Positions 11,743-22,744 of a stretch of DNA of 64,000 nt are shown here, piece by piece (within the stretch, counting starts at the first letter, position 1; every line of letters begins with the position of its first letter). Location: assembly GCA_963971425.1 (NCBI GenBank), contig OZ020519.1, forward strand, positions 24,406,786 to 24,470,785, read 5' to 3'. The stretch is from Bryoerythrophyllum caledonicum (Eukaryota > Streptophyta > Bryopsida > Pottiales > Pottiaceae). Below the pieces are notes generated by a model. It ran no database searches, was not told the origin of the DNA, and was given only the letters and a program-made list of their open reading frames with translations. The position numbers were made by a program, and so were the translations under genes.

Positions 11743-13325
11743 ATGGCCACTGCAACGGAGCGCGCTGCGATCGGAGCCGAGGAGGCGAGGTTGGAAGGGA
11801 AAGGTCCCGGAGGGAGAGCAGCTGAAGCTGCCCGGAATGCAGCCACTGGCCGCGACAACAACGTCCTCAACGACGGAAGGCCGACAACTGTTGGAGACCG
11901 AGGCCTCCTGAATCACCACAACGACGGAAGGCCGACCACTGTTGGAGACCGGGGCCTCCTGGATCACCACAACGACGGAAGGCCGACCACTGTTGGAGAC
12001 CGGGGCCTCCTGGATCACCACAACGATGGAAGGCCGACCACTGTTGGAGACCGGGGCCTCCTGGATCACCACAACGACGGAAGGCCGACAACTGTTGGAG
12101 ACCGGGGCCTCCTGGATCACCACAACGACGGAAGGCCGACAACTGTTGGAGACCGAGGTCTCCTGGATCACCACAACCGCGACCACCACCGGCCGGGCGG
12201 TTTGCTCGGAGCACACCGCCATGGCGACGGGCTCGGGAACACGGAGGAGGAGTTCGCGCGCTTGCGCACCAAGACGCTCATCACCGCCGAGGGCGACGCG
12301 TACTGCCCCAACCCGAACCTCCGCGAGCTGGTAAGCAAGCTGCAAATCAAACCGCTCTGCACACAGACTGCCTGTCCTGGTATGACCCAGTATTACAGTG
12401 TTATCGGAGCCGTATGAACTGTGTATACACTAGGTGTTGAGACTCGTCAATGCATCCGAATGTGTTCGAGCCGAGAGTGCAACTCTCTCATCGCTCACAG
12501 ACTGGCTTCTCGAGTATCACAGTGGTGTAACATGAGTATCTCCGAGGTATTCACCGGTCGTTCTGCAGACGATGGAGATCTAGTCGAGAGTGCAGGCCAT
12601 TGCTACCCACTGATTGCCTGTCTGAGTACCACAGTGGTAAAACAGTAGAAGAGCATGACTATTAACCGCCTCCTCCCTTGTTCACGCAGCCGAAGGAATT
12701 CGAGACGCGAGTCCAAGTCATCCAGCGCTACCCGGAGATGCGAACGATCGAGAAGACGGATTTCATAAAGGAGATCCACCACGAAGAGCGCACGAAAATC
12801 GTCCCGCGGTCGAGAGTCGTTCACGACGACGTGGAACGCATCGACCGCGTCCCAGTGGTCCGCCAAGTGCCCCGCACGCGAATGGAGATCCACTACCGCA
12901 CCGTGACGGAGGAGCGCGAAGTCGTTGACATGGTCCAGGAGGTCGACTACATCGACGTCCCGCGCATCGAGCTCGTCCCGCGCGTCATCACAGAGGACGT
13001 CGAGGAGCGCGTCATCGTGCCCGTGGTGCGCGAGGTGCCCGTGACGCGCATGGTTGAGGTTCCCACTGGCAACTACTGCGAGGCCCCGGCGGGCTCGTTC
13101 ATCGCCGCCGGAGACTTCAACTTGCTGCACCGCAAGCACGGCCATGCTGCTGCTGCTGGCGGCGGCGGCGGTGGCCTCCTCCACCGTAACAAGTCCAGCT
13201 CCTCGTCTTCCTCGTCGAGCTCGGACGATGAGCACGCCAACGCCGTGCGCAACGCCGACGGGACTGTGACGCCGGGCGCCAGTCGCAAGAAGAAGAGCCT
13301 GTTGAGGAGAGTGTTGCACCAGTAG
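11743..13325 (+). CDS. VPV charged-repeat protein with dehydrin-like tail (paralogue B)
   Basis: Two coding exons, 11743-12330 and 12690-13325, joined in phase 0 give 407 residues. The ATG at 11743 follows the leader-intron acceptor directly. Residues 1-42 are alanine/glutamate-rich. Residues 43-144 are six 17-residue repeats (NDGRPTTVGDRGLLDHH) absent from paralogue A. After a short spacer comes CPNPNLREL, as in A. Residues 197-325 are the charged VP repeats (RVQVIQRYPEMRTIEKTDF, VVREVPVTRMVEVPTG). The tail has LLHRNK plus ten serines and DDE, then GASRKKKSLLRRVLHQ. The exon for the repeat region and tail is unbroken where A has two introns. AATAAA occurs near 13519. Function unknown. Dehydrin-like features suggest stress-related membrane or protein protection, as inference. 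Confidence 0.85.
11869..12174 (+). repeat. Coding minisatellite, six 51-bp units
   Basis: Six head-to-tail 51-bp units begin at 11869, 11920, 11971, 12022, 12073 and 12124, nearly identical and in frame. They encode a 17-residue hydrophilic unit. The near-identity points to recent expansion or homogenisation, so copy number may vary between individuals. Confidence 0.95.
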
Positions 13326-13824
13326 ATGTGAATTATTATCAGGTTGTATTTTATGGCAGCGTTTTCGTGTGCAGCGGAATTGTTGTTTTCCAGGTCGTTA
13401 TATTAGTAGAGTGAATTGGTGCCGGTGGTCTAGCAGTAGATTTTTGCAGCTGATAGAGCTTGTACACTTACACGTTCAGGCTGTGATTCTTTGTTTGTAA
13501 AGTAGTCCGTGAATGTCAATAAACAAAACAATGTTCATCAACTTCAGGTGCCGGTGATGAGTGTGAAATGGCTGCCGTAGTTTCGCAGCTTCAATTTCCT
13601 ACAGCATTCAATTTTGGCATCGTACAGCTTTTGAGATCTTCCTAATCTTTGGTAAAAGATGCTTTCTAAGATATTGTGTAGGTGGCGTTGAACAAGTATT
13701 CATTTCATATCAACCTTCTTTGCTTTCAAACTATCAAGAAAAGGTAAGAGAATCTAGACATGACCCAAAAATTTGTGGAAAATGTTGTACCGAAATGACC
13801 CAAAAAATGGACGATAGGCCTTAA
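13326..13824. other. 3' UTR of paralogue B and spacer
   Basis: Holds the 3' UTR of gene B, with AATAAA at about 13519. The rest shows no gene. Confidence 0.5.
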
Positions 13825-15007
13825 TCCCTAAAACAGATATTGAACTAAATGTGGAAAAAAAGTCTTAGCTAAGAGCTCACAAAATATTTTAATCAGCAAT
13901 CTTCTAAAGAGCATGATGCATTCATACACTTTCCTAATTGGGGATATGAGGTTTTCTTTGACATCTACGGAAAATGCAGATGTCAAAAACACCTTGTATG
14001 CCCAATTTGGACAAAAATTTGAGTGAGCAATGGTCATTTGAAAGTTGCAAATGAGGATAAGCATCAATTGGCGGCATATAAGAATTCAGAGTCTAATTTG
14101 TCCACAAATGATCAATTTTTCCATATTTTGTTAAATATCTGATCTAAAAGCTCAAGGCATTTTTCCTCAGGAAACACTTCAAAACTGCCACTATCAACAA
14201 GTGGCTAATTTGAAGTACAATTTTGAACTTTCAATCATAAGATCTTAAAATAGACTTCTATATGAACTTAACCATTTTTTTTTTTTGCTTGCAATCTACC
14301 ACACAGATATAGCGTTTGAAGTCAAGAAAACGATTCATTTTCCTCCCTACATTTAAGTAAATCAACAGACTTTGACTTCACTTGGTCTAAATCCTTTATC
14401 ATTGGTTAAGCATGACGTAAGTTCGTTGTACAACAATTTTGAGAGGTATGAAAGGGGTGTAGGTTCAAGTGTGCAAGGAGTGGAGGTTCAAAGATAGCCA
14501 ACCCACTTTTCTCTTTTTGTGAACTTAATATGTTTGAAGATGATAATCCAAATGGTCTATAAGATGATTTCACCACATATTGTTGTCAAAACAATTAAAA
14601 GTGAAAAATATGAAGATCTCTAGGTTTTATGTAGAAAAGAGGAATTTTTTTGGTACGTTGCCTAACAATGTGTGAAAATGTTTGACTTAGGTCAAAATGT
14701 TTTTTACAATAAGGACAAGAATTTATTTTTGACATCTTCAAAGAAAGTAATATTCTCTCTATGTATGGAAAATCTCAATGTCAATAGAAACTTCTAGCAT
14801 AAGTTTTGAAGCTGCTCAGCGTTCCCAATATAACTTTGAAGGCTAATAACTTTCATATAATGAATCCAATTTATTTTTTTAAATATTCTATGAAGCTCTC
14901 ATCAAGAACAATGAAGTATAGAACATTAAAAGAAAGATTTTTTTTGAATTTTAGGAACCTACCCAAAATGCAAATTGTCCCCCCATGGTTAAATGGGCTT
15001 TTAGAGG
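13825..15007 (-). mobile_element. Non-autonomous piggyBac-like element, copy 3
   Basis: Bounded by TTAA at 13821-13824 and 15008-15011. The ends (TCCCTAAAACAG and GGGCTTTTAGAGG) are diverged versions of the family end CCCCTAAAGGACC. The interior (about 14280-14850) is the reverse complement of the interior of the element at 9476-10388, including the GTTTGAAGTCAAGAAAA and GACATCTTCAAAGAA segments. No transposase. This is the most diverged of the three copies. Confidence 0.6.
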
Positions 15008-15352
15008 TTAAATTTGCCACGGATGAATTTTGTTTGATGCAGAGCTTTGGTGTTTGCCGCAACGTTTTCCTCAAGGGAACGTTGTTGGGAACGCCAAAGA
15101 CTTGTTCCCAACAAGAAATTATCTAATACATAAATATTTGCCTCAAGTAATGCAAAACCAACGACTTTTTGGATGCAAATGACATATGTAGTCTTCATCT
15201 CCATGTTGGTTGGGTAGTAAAGGCACCAACATGGGAATATCTGACCAAATCGCTTATTGGCCACTATTTTTACAAAATTATTTGTTATATTAAGAAGAAG
15301 AAGAACTTTGGTCTTTGAAGGAGACCGGCGTATATATAGTGTTTGTTCATTC

Positions 15353-16504
15353 AGGCACCACGGCCTTGGTGTAGTGGTTTGAGTCATGGCACACCGGTGA
15401 GGTGGTTGTGAGTTCAATCCCCATGCCGGCGTGGTGCCTACCACCATAGTCCACCCAACTATGGTAGGGGGTCTTGAGACCTCGTTGTATGGGTACCCAA
15501 AAAGCCCTTGGGGGGGATGACATGTCGATTGTCTTTAACCCCTAAAGGACCGATGTCCCCTTGGGGGACGTTTTGAGTTTGGGTAAGGTACCACGTTCTC
15601 AATTCTAGGCATTATTTTCTGAGATTTTTTATTGAATGGCCAACTTTTGATGAGCTTTGCGTAGACACAAATTTCGTAGAATTCCGACTTACGGTTCAAA
15701 AGTTACAATTTATTTTCACTTACATATACAAATAGTGTAGTAGTTTAGTGTGACATATCACAAATACTGTCACCAAACTTTAATAACTTCTAAATTCAAT
15801 AGAAATTCGAGTTTTTGTCCATTTAAAAGAAAGAAAATGTCCTCTTGGAAAGGAAATTGAGATCTTTGCATCTACCGCACGGATTTGTGAATTTCAAATA
15901 TTTGAGAAGGATATGATATATGCAAAATGTAAAGTGTATTGTTGATTCTCTGCACATAGGTGCATTGCAGGATTTTTAGGACATCTTCTACACCTCTTCT
16001 ACTTCTAAAATTTGGTGCACATGTGCCTAACATGATCCTTTTTAAGTTAACACAATAAAATCACAGCCCGTAGTGCAAAAAGTTTCCATAGAAGGTGGTC
16101 GAAGTTTGTTGAAGGTGTATAGTATGACCCGAAAAAGAGATTGTGTCGCACTTCAAAGGCTAATATCTTTCAATCCGTGCGGTCAAACTTACCAAAACTT
16201 TCACTACACACTCTCATACAAGTCTAGTACAAGATCCTACGGTTAAATGTTAAAAAAAATGATTTTGTATCAGCTTGTGTTGAATGCGCTGAAAATGGCA
16301 GTTTTGGAGTGTTTTTGAGGAAAAATTGCCTTGGTCCTTTAGGGGTTAAGGCACTTAGTGTAGAAAAATGTTTACCTTCGAAAGGGGGAAGTAGCTCTAG
16401 ATTCAGTATCCTTTGTCCGGTGGCCATGGGATTAGTGAATAGAATGAACAAACACTATATTCACGCCAGTCCCTTCGGGGCCGGAGTTCTTCTTCTTCTT
16501 CTTC
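15353..16504 (+). mobile_element. Inner SINE inserted in the outer SINE
   Basis: A plus-strand SINE with a tRNA-like head (15353-15445). Its A box is TGGTGTAGTGG, its B box is GAGTTCAATCC, and the acceptor-stem-like ends are GGCACCACG and CGTGGTGCC. The exact 13-bp target duplication TGTTTGTTCATTC stands at 15340-15352 and 16505-16517, inside the outer SINE. After removing the element at 15539-16345 its length is about 341 bp, ending in (TTC)n. Confidence 0.92.
15539..16345 (+). mobile_element. Non-autonomous piggyBac-like element with TTAA target duplication
   Basis: Perfect 13-bp terminal inverted repeats, CCCCTAAAGGACC at 15539-15551 and GGTCCTTTAGGGG at 16333-16345, are flanked on both sides by TTAA. 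Comparison with the other SINE copies shows the empty site (GTCTTTAAGGCACTTAG), so the insertion is proven within the SINE body. TTAA target sites and ends starting with CCC are hallmarks of the piggyBac superfamily. No transposase is encoded in the 807 bp. Confidence 0.88.
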
Positions 16505-17130
16505 TGTTTGTTCATTCTCTTCACTAAGTATATGGCCACCGGACATAGGCTAGTGTAGTAGAATTACTCCCCCCTCTCGAGGGTAAACAATTCTCTACAC
16601 TAAGTGCTCCCCTATACTAATTGCCTTAGAGACAACCGACCTGTCATCTCCCCAAGGGCTTTGTGGGTCCCCATACAACAAGGCCTTGGGACCCCCCACC
16701 ATAATTGGGTGGACTATGGTGGTACACACCACGCCAGCAATAGGACTTCAACTCACAACCACCTCACCAATGTGCCATGACCCAAACCACTACACCAAGG
16801 TCGTGGTGCCTTATTTGTTATAACACACTCAATTTCTTACTTACATCATATATGTAAATAGCTTTTGTGCTTTTTATTGAATATTTTAAGTAAAGAATAA
16901 TTGCACTTATTATGATCTTCTAACATATGCACAATGTATTCTATTTTATTTTGATCCTTATATAATATGATTATTAGTACATGATACAGTTTTAATCTCC
17001 TACAAAATACTTATGTAATTTAATTTGTTTCATTCTACATATTTTTTAATCTTTTATACTCGCAAACTTCATATTTCATGTGATTTTCATTAGTTGCAAA
17101 CTAATTTTTGAAAAGTAAGTTTAGATATTA

Positions 17131-17549
17131 TGGTAACCCAGCCTATTACAACCACAGTAAGTAATTTGCATGTTTGGATGGGATGCCTAGTGATCAGATA
17201 ATTTTTCAATGACAGTATTCAATATTACATCTCAAGAGATTTCATATTTTCCAATAGAATGTGATTTGGTTACAAATACTCAAAGTGGTCTGCCATATTA
17301 GACTATTACTGCCCCCAATTAACACCGACCAAGTGTTAGGGGTTTCGACCAATAGCAAGTGTTGGGGGTTTCGACCAATAGCAAGCCTTAATGGAAAGAG
17401 TGAATGGGCCCCCAATTAACACCAACCAAGTGTTAGGGGTTTTGACCAATAGCATGCCTTAATGGAAAGAGTGAATGGGCGGATGTGCAGTGAAAGTGGA
17501 ACCATTTGTAGAGTGTCTAGGAAAATGGCAGTGATGGGCTGGGTTACCT
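17131..17549. mobile_element. MITE with GGTAACCCAGCC ends and internal tandem duplication
   Basis: GGTAACCCAGCC near 17131 and its complement GGCTGGGTTACC near 17538-17549 bound a 0.4-kb non-coding element. Inside, a unit of about 100 bases beginning CCCCCAATTAACACCRACC (17311 and about 17408) is duplicated, and part of it (GGGGTTTCGACCAATAGCAAG) is duplicated again. The target duplication is not clear. Confidence 0.6.
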
Positions 17550-18104
17550 TAGTATTCAAACTAAATTTTGCAATATGTTTTGCAAGATTTCCCTCCCATC
17601 TGTAGCTAAAGATCCTTCAGTAACAGCAGAATTAAATGCAGGCCTGCTCATTAGCCTCAAAAAACTCAGGCTTTCTCTCCCTCAGAAATTCTATTTCCCA
17701 ATAGCCCTTTCAATCGACACTGATAGCAACAATACAAGACTCAGGTACCAGTAAAAGAAGCATAGTGCACATTACTTGTTGCCCATTTCACAATTGCACC
17801 AAGCAAAGTATAAATATCTCTCAATACAGTTGAAAAAACTCAGAATAGAGAAATTGCGGCCATTTCGTGCTAATTCACGGGATTTTCCAGTGACACAAGC
17901 TATGGAGAAAGGAGCCTCAATATCTATCCTCGGTGGTAGAATCCACTGCAAGACATAAGACCTGTGTCTCTCTTCGAGAGGCAAGGCGAGAGAATGAGAA
18001 GGGAGCGTACTTTACAAACCTAGAAAGAAGTGCCAACTGAGGCTGATTGCGTTGTTGATCTGTTGACGCTGTAAAAATAGGAAAAGAAATCAATGGAAGA
18101 ATGT
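17550..18104. other. 3' flank of the RLP4-like gene
   Basis: Holds the presumed 3' UTR of the minus-strand RLP4-like gene. No other gene is visible. Confidence 0.45.
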
Positions 18105-20805
18105 TCAGAAAGGATTTGGAGCGGGTTGATATGCAGGAGGAGGGCGGTTGAAGTGGTTCTGAATCGCGGTCCTCGCCATCTGCACGTCGCGCACAAACCT
18201 CGTGCGTGCCTTCGCGTAGGGCGCCTCTCGAGCTGCAAACGAGAGGGTGTGAGTTAGTCCACACCACGAGGAGGAGGAGGATATTGTGGACACGAACTGG
18301 GCGATCAACTTACGCAGTCGTTGCGCTCCTCGGCTGATGGACCTTCGCTTCTTCCAGCAGAACACTCCTCCGGCCCCGAGTAAGATGATGCCAATGAGGA
18401 CGCCGATTGCGACGCCGATCTTCTGAGGTGTGGTCAGTCTCGAGCATGGTCCGATCCCAACTCCGCATAACTCAGGGTTATTCGCAACGCTGCACACGAA
18501 AAGAATGTGAGCCTGTGACGAGGACTGCGGTCTAAACAGGAAACGTGACATGAATGCGGAAGTGCATGACAACGTACTTGAGCGTGGCACCGCGGACTGG
18601 AAGTGCTCCCACCGAAAGTGGGACCTCTCCACTTAAAGAGTTGTCATTCAGCAGCCTGTGAGAATCCACATGACCGTAAGTGATTGGATTCAACGGTGTA
18701 AAAATCTCCACCGAATGCAACAGCCGAGAGTAGGAAAGGAAAGCGTACAATGCTTTGAGGTTCGGCAAGTCTCCGAGACTGGCAGGAAGTGTCCCATTCA
18801 AACGGTTGTGCGATAAGTCCCTGTGCCAAAATCAACCAACTCATCTGTCAACTCTCGAAGAGGCTGCTACTATGAATGTCGTGTTTCCTTCAAACCAGAA
18901 AAATAAGGGAGGTCAGAGTGCTCAGGACACTCACAAAGTGGTTAGAGACGTCATGTTCCCGAACGTAGAAGGAATACCACCCTCCAAGAAATTGTTGCTC
19001 AAGTTTCTGCTCAAACAAGGTCGCCATTAGTACTTCATAATTCCTCTACAACCAAGTTGAGAGCTAGAAGACAGTCATACTTACAACGACTGAAGCTGCC
19101 GCAACGCCGCCCAGTTATCGTCGAGCTGCCCCGCAATCCCCAGCGTATCCAAAGCCCTGAACCCCATCACACACACGCAACTGGTAAGCCCCTCCCAAAC
19201 CTCTAATGATGCCGTAAACCACATTGACATGGAGTTAGGTCACAGGTACTTACAGGTAATTGACGTACCAGGCGCCGGACACAGCATCGAAGGCGCAGTG
19301 CGCACCGTACCAAGGATGCATGGGCGGCACACACGGGTCGCCGTTCCATCCCAGACGCGAGGGCAGCGCCAAGCTCTGCTTGATGCTCTGCAGCGCCCAC
19401 ACTGCAAAAAAAACGCCATTAACCTAATTAGAAGATGGAAATGCAAGATGCAAAACGAGGAGAAGATGGTGGAAGACGAAGAAATGCAAGATGAACGACG
19501 AGGAAATGGAAGAAGCCATTACCTGAGTCGTCGAAGGTGGCGTACTCGCGGGGGATGACATGAAAAACCTCGAACGCGTTCACAGCAACGGAGCCCCGGA
19601 CGGGGAAGAAGCTGACCGTCAAGGTCCGCGCGTCCGCCACCACCGTTTTATTTAGAATGAGCGCCTTACATGGCGCGCCCGCCATGGCCACAATATCCAC
19701 GTCAGGAAACAACACTTGATCATTCACCAAGACATTAAAGACGCGCGCCCCAGCCACAACGCCAAGCTGAATCTCGGCGAAGTGAAGCCACAGCGAGTAA
19801 TTCTGCCCGGGCTGCGTGGGGATGGTGTACGAGAGCTTGTTCAGCGGCCCCGTCGTGGTGGCGCTCTGGTAGATCGCCTCGGGGTAGATGTTGGGTGGGT
19901 TGCCAAACCCGGCGATGGTGGAATTCGTGCGCAGGACCTCCACGTCCGACCCCTGCGCGAACAGCGTCTTATCCGTGGCCCAGTAGCGGTCGCCACCCCA
20001 GATATCCGCGTGCATGCGCGAGCCGTACCCGCTCTCCTCCGAGCCCGCTGTGACGCGCTTCACGGTGCGCATCACCACGTTGAGGTTCGCGTTCGCGCCC
20101 ATGTTGTACGCGTCGACGTAGAGCTGTAGAATCTCAAGGGAGGCAATGATCGGGTTCCCGTGGTTGGAACCATGGAAGCAGATGGTCGCCGCGCCGTCTG
20201 TGATGTGCAGGAGCGAATCCGCGTACTCGCTGTCCACGGTCGGGTTCCACCCGGGCTGCAGCGAGTACACCAGCGTGCCCTCCAGGGAGACCTCGAACGT
20301 GGGCCGGATGTTGTCCGCCTCCTCGAACGGGAAGTGGAATCGCGTCAGGTAGTGCCCGCTGGGCACGCTGATGTTGTAGCAATTCTGCGGCCCATCGGCT
20401 GCGGTGGAGAACATGCGCGCCGTGTTCAAGTGCCTCGCGATCCGGCTCGGCGTCAGACGCGCGCGCCCCTGGCCGCCCGTGAACCCGAAGTCGTGCGACC
20501 ACGGGAAGCCCGTCTCGTTCGCAGTCGTGTCGACGGTCGCGCCGCACGCAATGCGCACCGCCAGTGGACCTGACCCATCATCGATCGTGAGTGTGAGAAT
20601 ATGGCAACACCGCTTCGAGCAAAAATATGGAGGTTTAGGGGTCCAATAACTGAGAGCCTGACGCTGATACAAACTCTTTGTGGATCGCCAACCAGAGGAA
20701 TCGAAATGCTCAAGCTGAGATGTTACCTGTGCCCTGAGCGGCTGCCAAAGGTGTCCTGAAAGCGCCGCAGACGAGAGCCACAATGACGGCGGCGACGAGA
20801 TCCAT
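18105..20805 (-). CDS. RLP4: RLP4-like receptor-like protein (malectin-like plus LRR)
   Basis: Nine GT-AG exons: 20805-20727, 20569-19523, 19401-19254, 19156-19085, 19006-18935, 18820-18749, 18655-18578, 18489-18314 and 18232-18105. They give 623 residues, close to the ~626 of Arabidopsis RLP4. Residues 1-25 are a signal peptide. About 27-370 are the malectin-like domain (GPQNCYNISVP, GGDRYW, YSLWLHFAEI). The hinge WNGDPCVP sits at 394-401. The LRRs follow, three of them on phase-2 exons of exactly 72 bp (LNDNSLSGEVP). NPELCG caps the repeats. Residues 547-568 are the membrane helix, and the short tail carries REAPYAK and VRDVQMAR, both conserved in RLP4. There is no kinase domain, as expected. 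In Arabidopsis, RLP4 proteins act at the plasma membrane at cell edges and bind cell wall. That role here is by orthology. Confidence 0.93.
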
Positions 20806-21937
20806 GATCTACCCCAACTCAGGTATCCGGGCGCGGACTCACAGCGCTGCAAATCCGATTCTTCTTCACCAGCTGCATTCACGAACGCGAAAATCCACCC
20901 ATTCTCGAGAATCTCTCCTCGGCGCGCGTTGCTCACGGATTCTCCAGCCACCTAATCCTATCCGAACTTCACACATGATCACCGTAGTACCTGTGCGCAT
21001 CACACAACCAAGCTTCAAAATCTGCTCCCAAACACCCTTCGAATCTGCCACCTGCTAGTCCTCCAAACCTGTACGAACGTACTCAAACCACACTCGAGAG
21101 CTAGCCCCAGCTTTGACGAATTATTCCACGTGCAAGGACCTGCACTCAAGAATCACGTTCTCCCAGGTGAGCTCCCCCCAAAACTCTACTCGATGTGCAC
21201 TAGAACGTTGCCCGAGATGTTGGGCGCCATCTCCACGCGCCCGGGAGTGCACTACGACGCGAGGACTCGGAGAAACAGAGCTGGGAGTGGCCGTGGCGAT
21301 GGATCCGTGCGGGGGCCGCGACAAAGGCAACGCGTTTCGTGCCTGCATTCCGTGGCTAACCGCCGATGCGAGCTCCGCCTCTTCTCGCGCCGCACTTGCC
21401 CCACTTCCCTGTCTGTCCTAGATTTATGTGTCCCGAATGCAACACATGACACGCCTTTTTGGGTGGATTGTTGGCCTTTGCAGAGAATATACGCCAAGTT
21501 TGAATATACGCCAAGTTGCGGGAGTCAACAGATGCATTGAAATAAATGAAGGGACTCACATTAACCGAACGACCATATATGGGTCGTTTTGGCGCAAGAG
21601 CCTTTGTAGCAAGCGCTATAGGCCACCATGAAAGAAAAAATAGACCATGATGTGGAGGTGGAGGAAGATGGGCATCTATTGAGACCATTGCCGCAATAAT
21701 TGGTGCAAGCATCGGTGTGCTATAGTGATTTCCGTGAAATGAGTTTGTAGATTTTTTGCGCTGAAATGTAGTGAGTGCATGGATGTTATTTTGCATGATC
21801 TGGAACACTTGAAGATTCTCGTAGGCGATAAATGTTCATCGGCCTTGAAGGGTTTATTCAATGAAGAAAAGATTCATTGGAAGTAGTTCAAGAAGTACGA
21901 TTAGAAAGATGGTACCAGATGAGAGGTTGAGGAAGGT
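20806..21937. other. 5' flank of the RLP4-like gene
   Basis: Holds the presumed 5' UTR and promoter of the minus-strand RLP4-like gene (about 20806-21400, GC-richer). I could not assign a TATA box. No other gene is supported. Confidence 0.45.
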
Positions 21938-22063
21938 ATGTCAGCCCATTACCACCCAGATTACACTACCATGCACTTCTATATACCCTTCGTAGATCTG
22001 AGGAAACTTGGTACAGAAGTGGATAGTAGTGATAAAGTGGGGTGTAATGGGTTGACACACCTC
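21938..22063. mobile_element. Small MITE
   Basis: Inverted ends of about 20 bp: GGTATGTCAGCCCATTACC on the left, and the complement of GGTGTGTCAACCCATTACAC on the right, enclose about 125 bases without coding capacity. Confidence 0.5.
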
Positions 22064-22606
22064 GTATGATTAAATAGCCGCAATATATACTAGAGTTAGT
22101 CATTGTTTGGTATGCGTCTTGGTTGTCTAATACCATCTTTTCAGTACACTCTTCATAATTGATGTGAATCACCCACACTGATTTACATCAAGCACATGCA
22201 TGTCAAAATTTGTTTGGATATTGGTTTTCAAGCAAGTGTGTGCCAATTGCTGACTGGATGTGAATTTCCAATTAGTATAGAAACTTGACCTCCTCTAGTC
22301 CAAAATATATTCAGAGAGTGGTATAGGAAAGGGAAACAATCTCAAGCAACATGATTTTAGTGTTTGAGTATATATCTAAAATGGTAAAATTGTATCAAAT
22401 TCTTTTGAAATTAAGTATAATCCCAAATTGCATGATAAAAATTGAAACTGTAGAAACTTGCCCTAAATGGAAAGCATCCCCTCTAAGAGAAATGGTCTTT
22501 TAGGGGCTAAATCTTTATGACAATGACTATGAAGGAACCTTGTTTTTCCTTTGGAACTCTTCACTAGATTCTCAACTATATTGATCGTCTCCAATAGAAA
22601 GACTCA

Positions 22607-22744
22607 GGGGTGGTTTACATTACGGACCAAGAACTTGTCCCATGCACCTCTAAAATCTGTGATCGGCTCCATCAACTCGATTGGCCAATCACAGATTTTA
22701 GAGGTGCATGGGACGAGTTTTTGGTTAGTAGTGTAAATCGCCCC
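22607..22744. mobile_element. Foldback MITE, copy 1
   Basis: Almost entirely two ~57-base inverted arms, starting GGGGTGGTTTACATTACGG, around a loop of about 25 bases (ATCGGCTCCATCAACTCGAT). A second copy with the same arms lies at 23462-23600. Transcribed, either would fold into a long hairpin. Confidence 0.85.

Larger units (their letters stand above)
15290..16810 (-). mobile_element. Outer SINE of a three-level nest
   Basis: A minus-strand SINE whose head lies at about 16690-16810 and whose (CTT)n tail lies at 15290-15310. It is split by another SINE. The flanking 12-bp target duplication TTATTTGTTATA is exact at 15278-15289 and 16811-16822. The two parts (15290-15352 and 16518-16810) add up to about 356 bp, the full family length. 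Confidence 0.9.

Noticed and set aside
11869-12174. CRISPR-like array
   Set aside because: Units are contiguous without spacers, in frame, and inside a coding exon of a eukaryotic gene.
12603-13319. Minus-strand frame of 238 codons over exon 2 of paralogue B
   Set aside because: Antisense shadow of a GC-rich exon. The plus frame has correct splice sites and a paralogue.
15353-15445. Possible tRNA gene
   Set aside because: The head of the SINE has pol III boxes, but it lacks a sound anticodon arm and is followed by the SINE body. It also occurs in several copies with target duplications.
20134-20573. Frames of 137 codons on both strands inside the RLP4-like gene
   Set aside because: GC-rich coding exons keep other frames open. 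The RLP4 frame matches the family along its whole length.
21113-21540. Overlapping frames of 102 and 136 codons upstream of the RLP4-like gene
   Set aside because: No conserved motif and no splice context. They lie in the GC-rich 5' flank of the RLP4-like gene.
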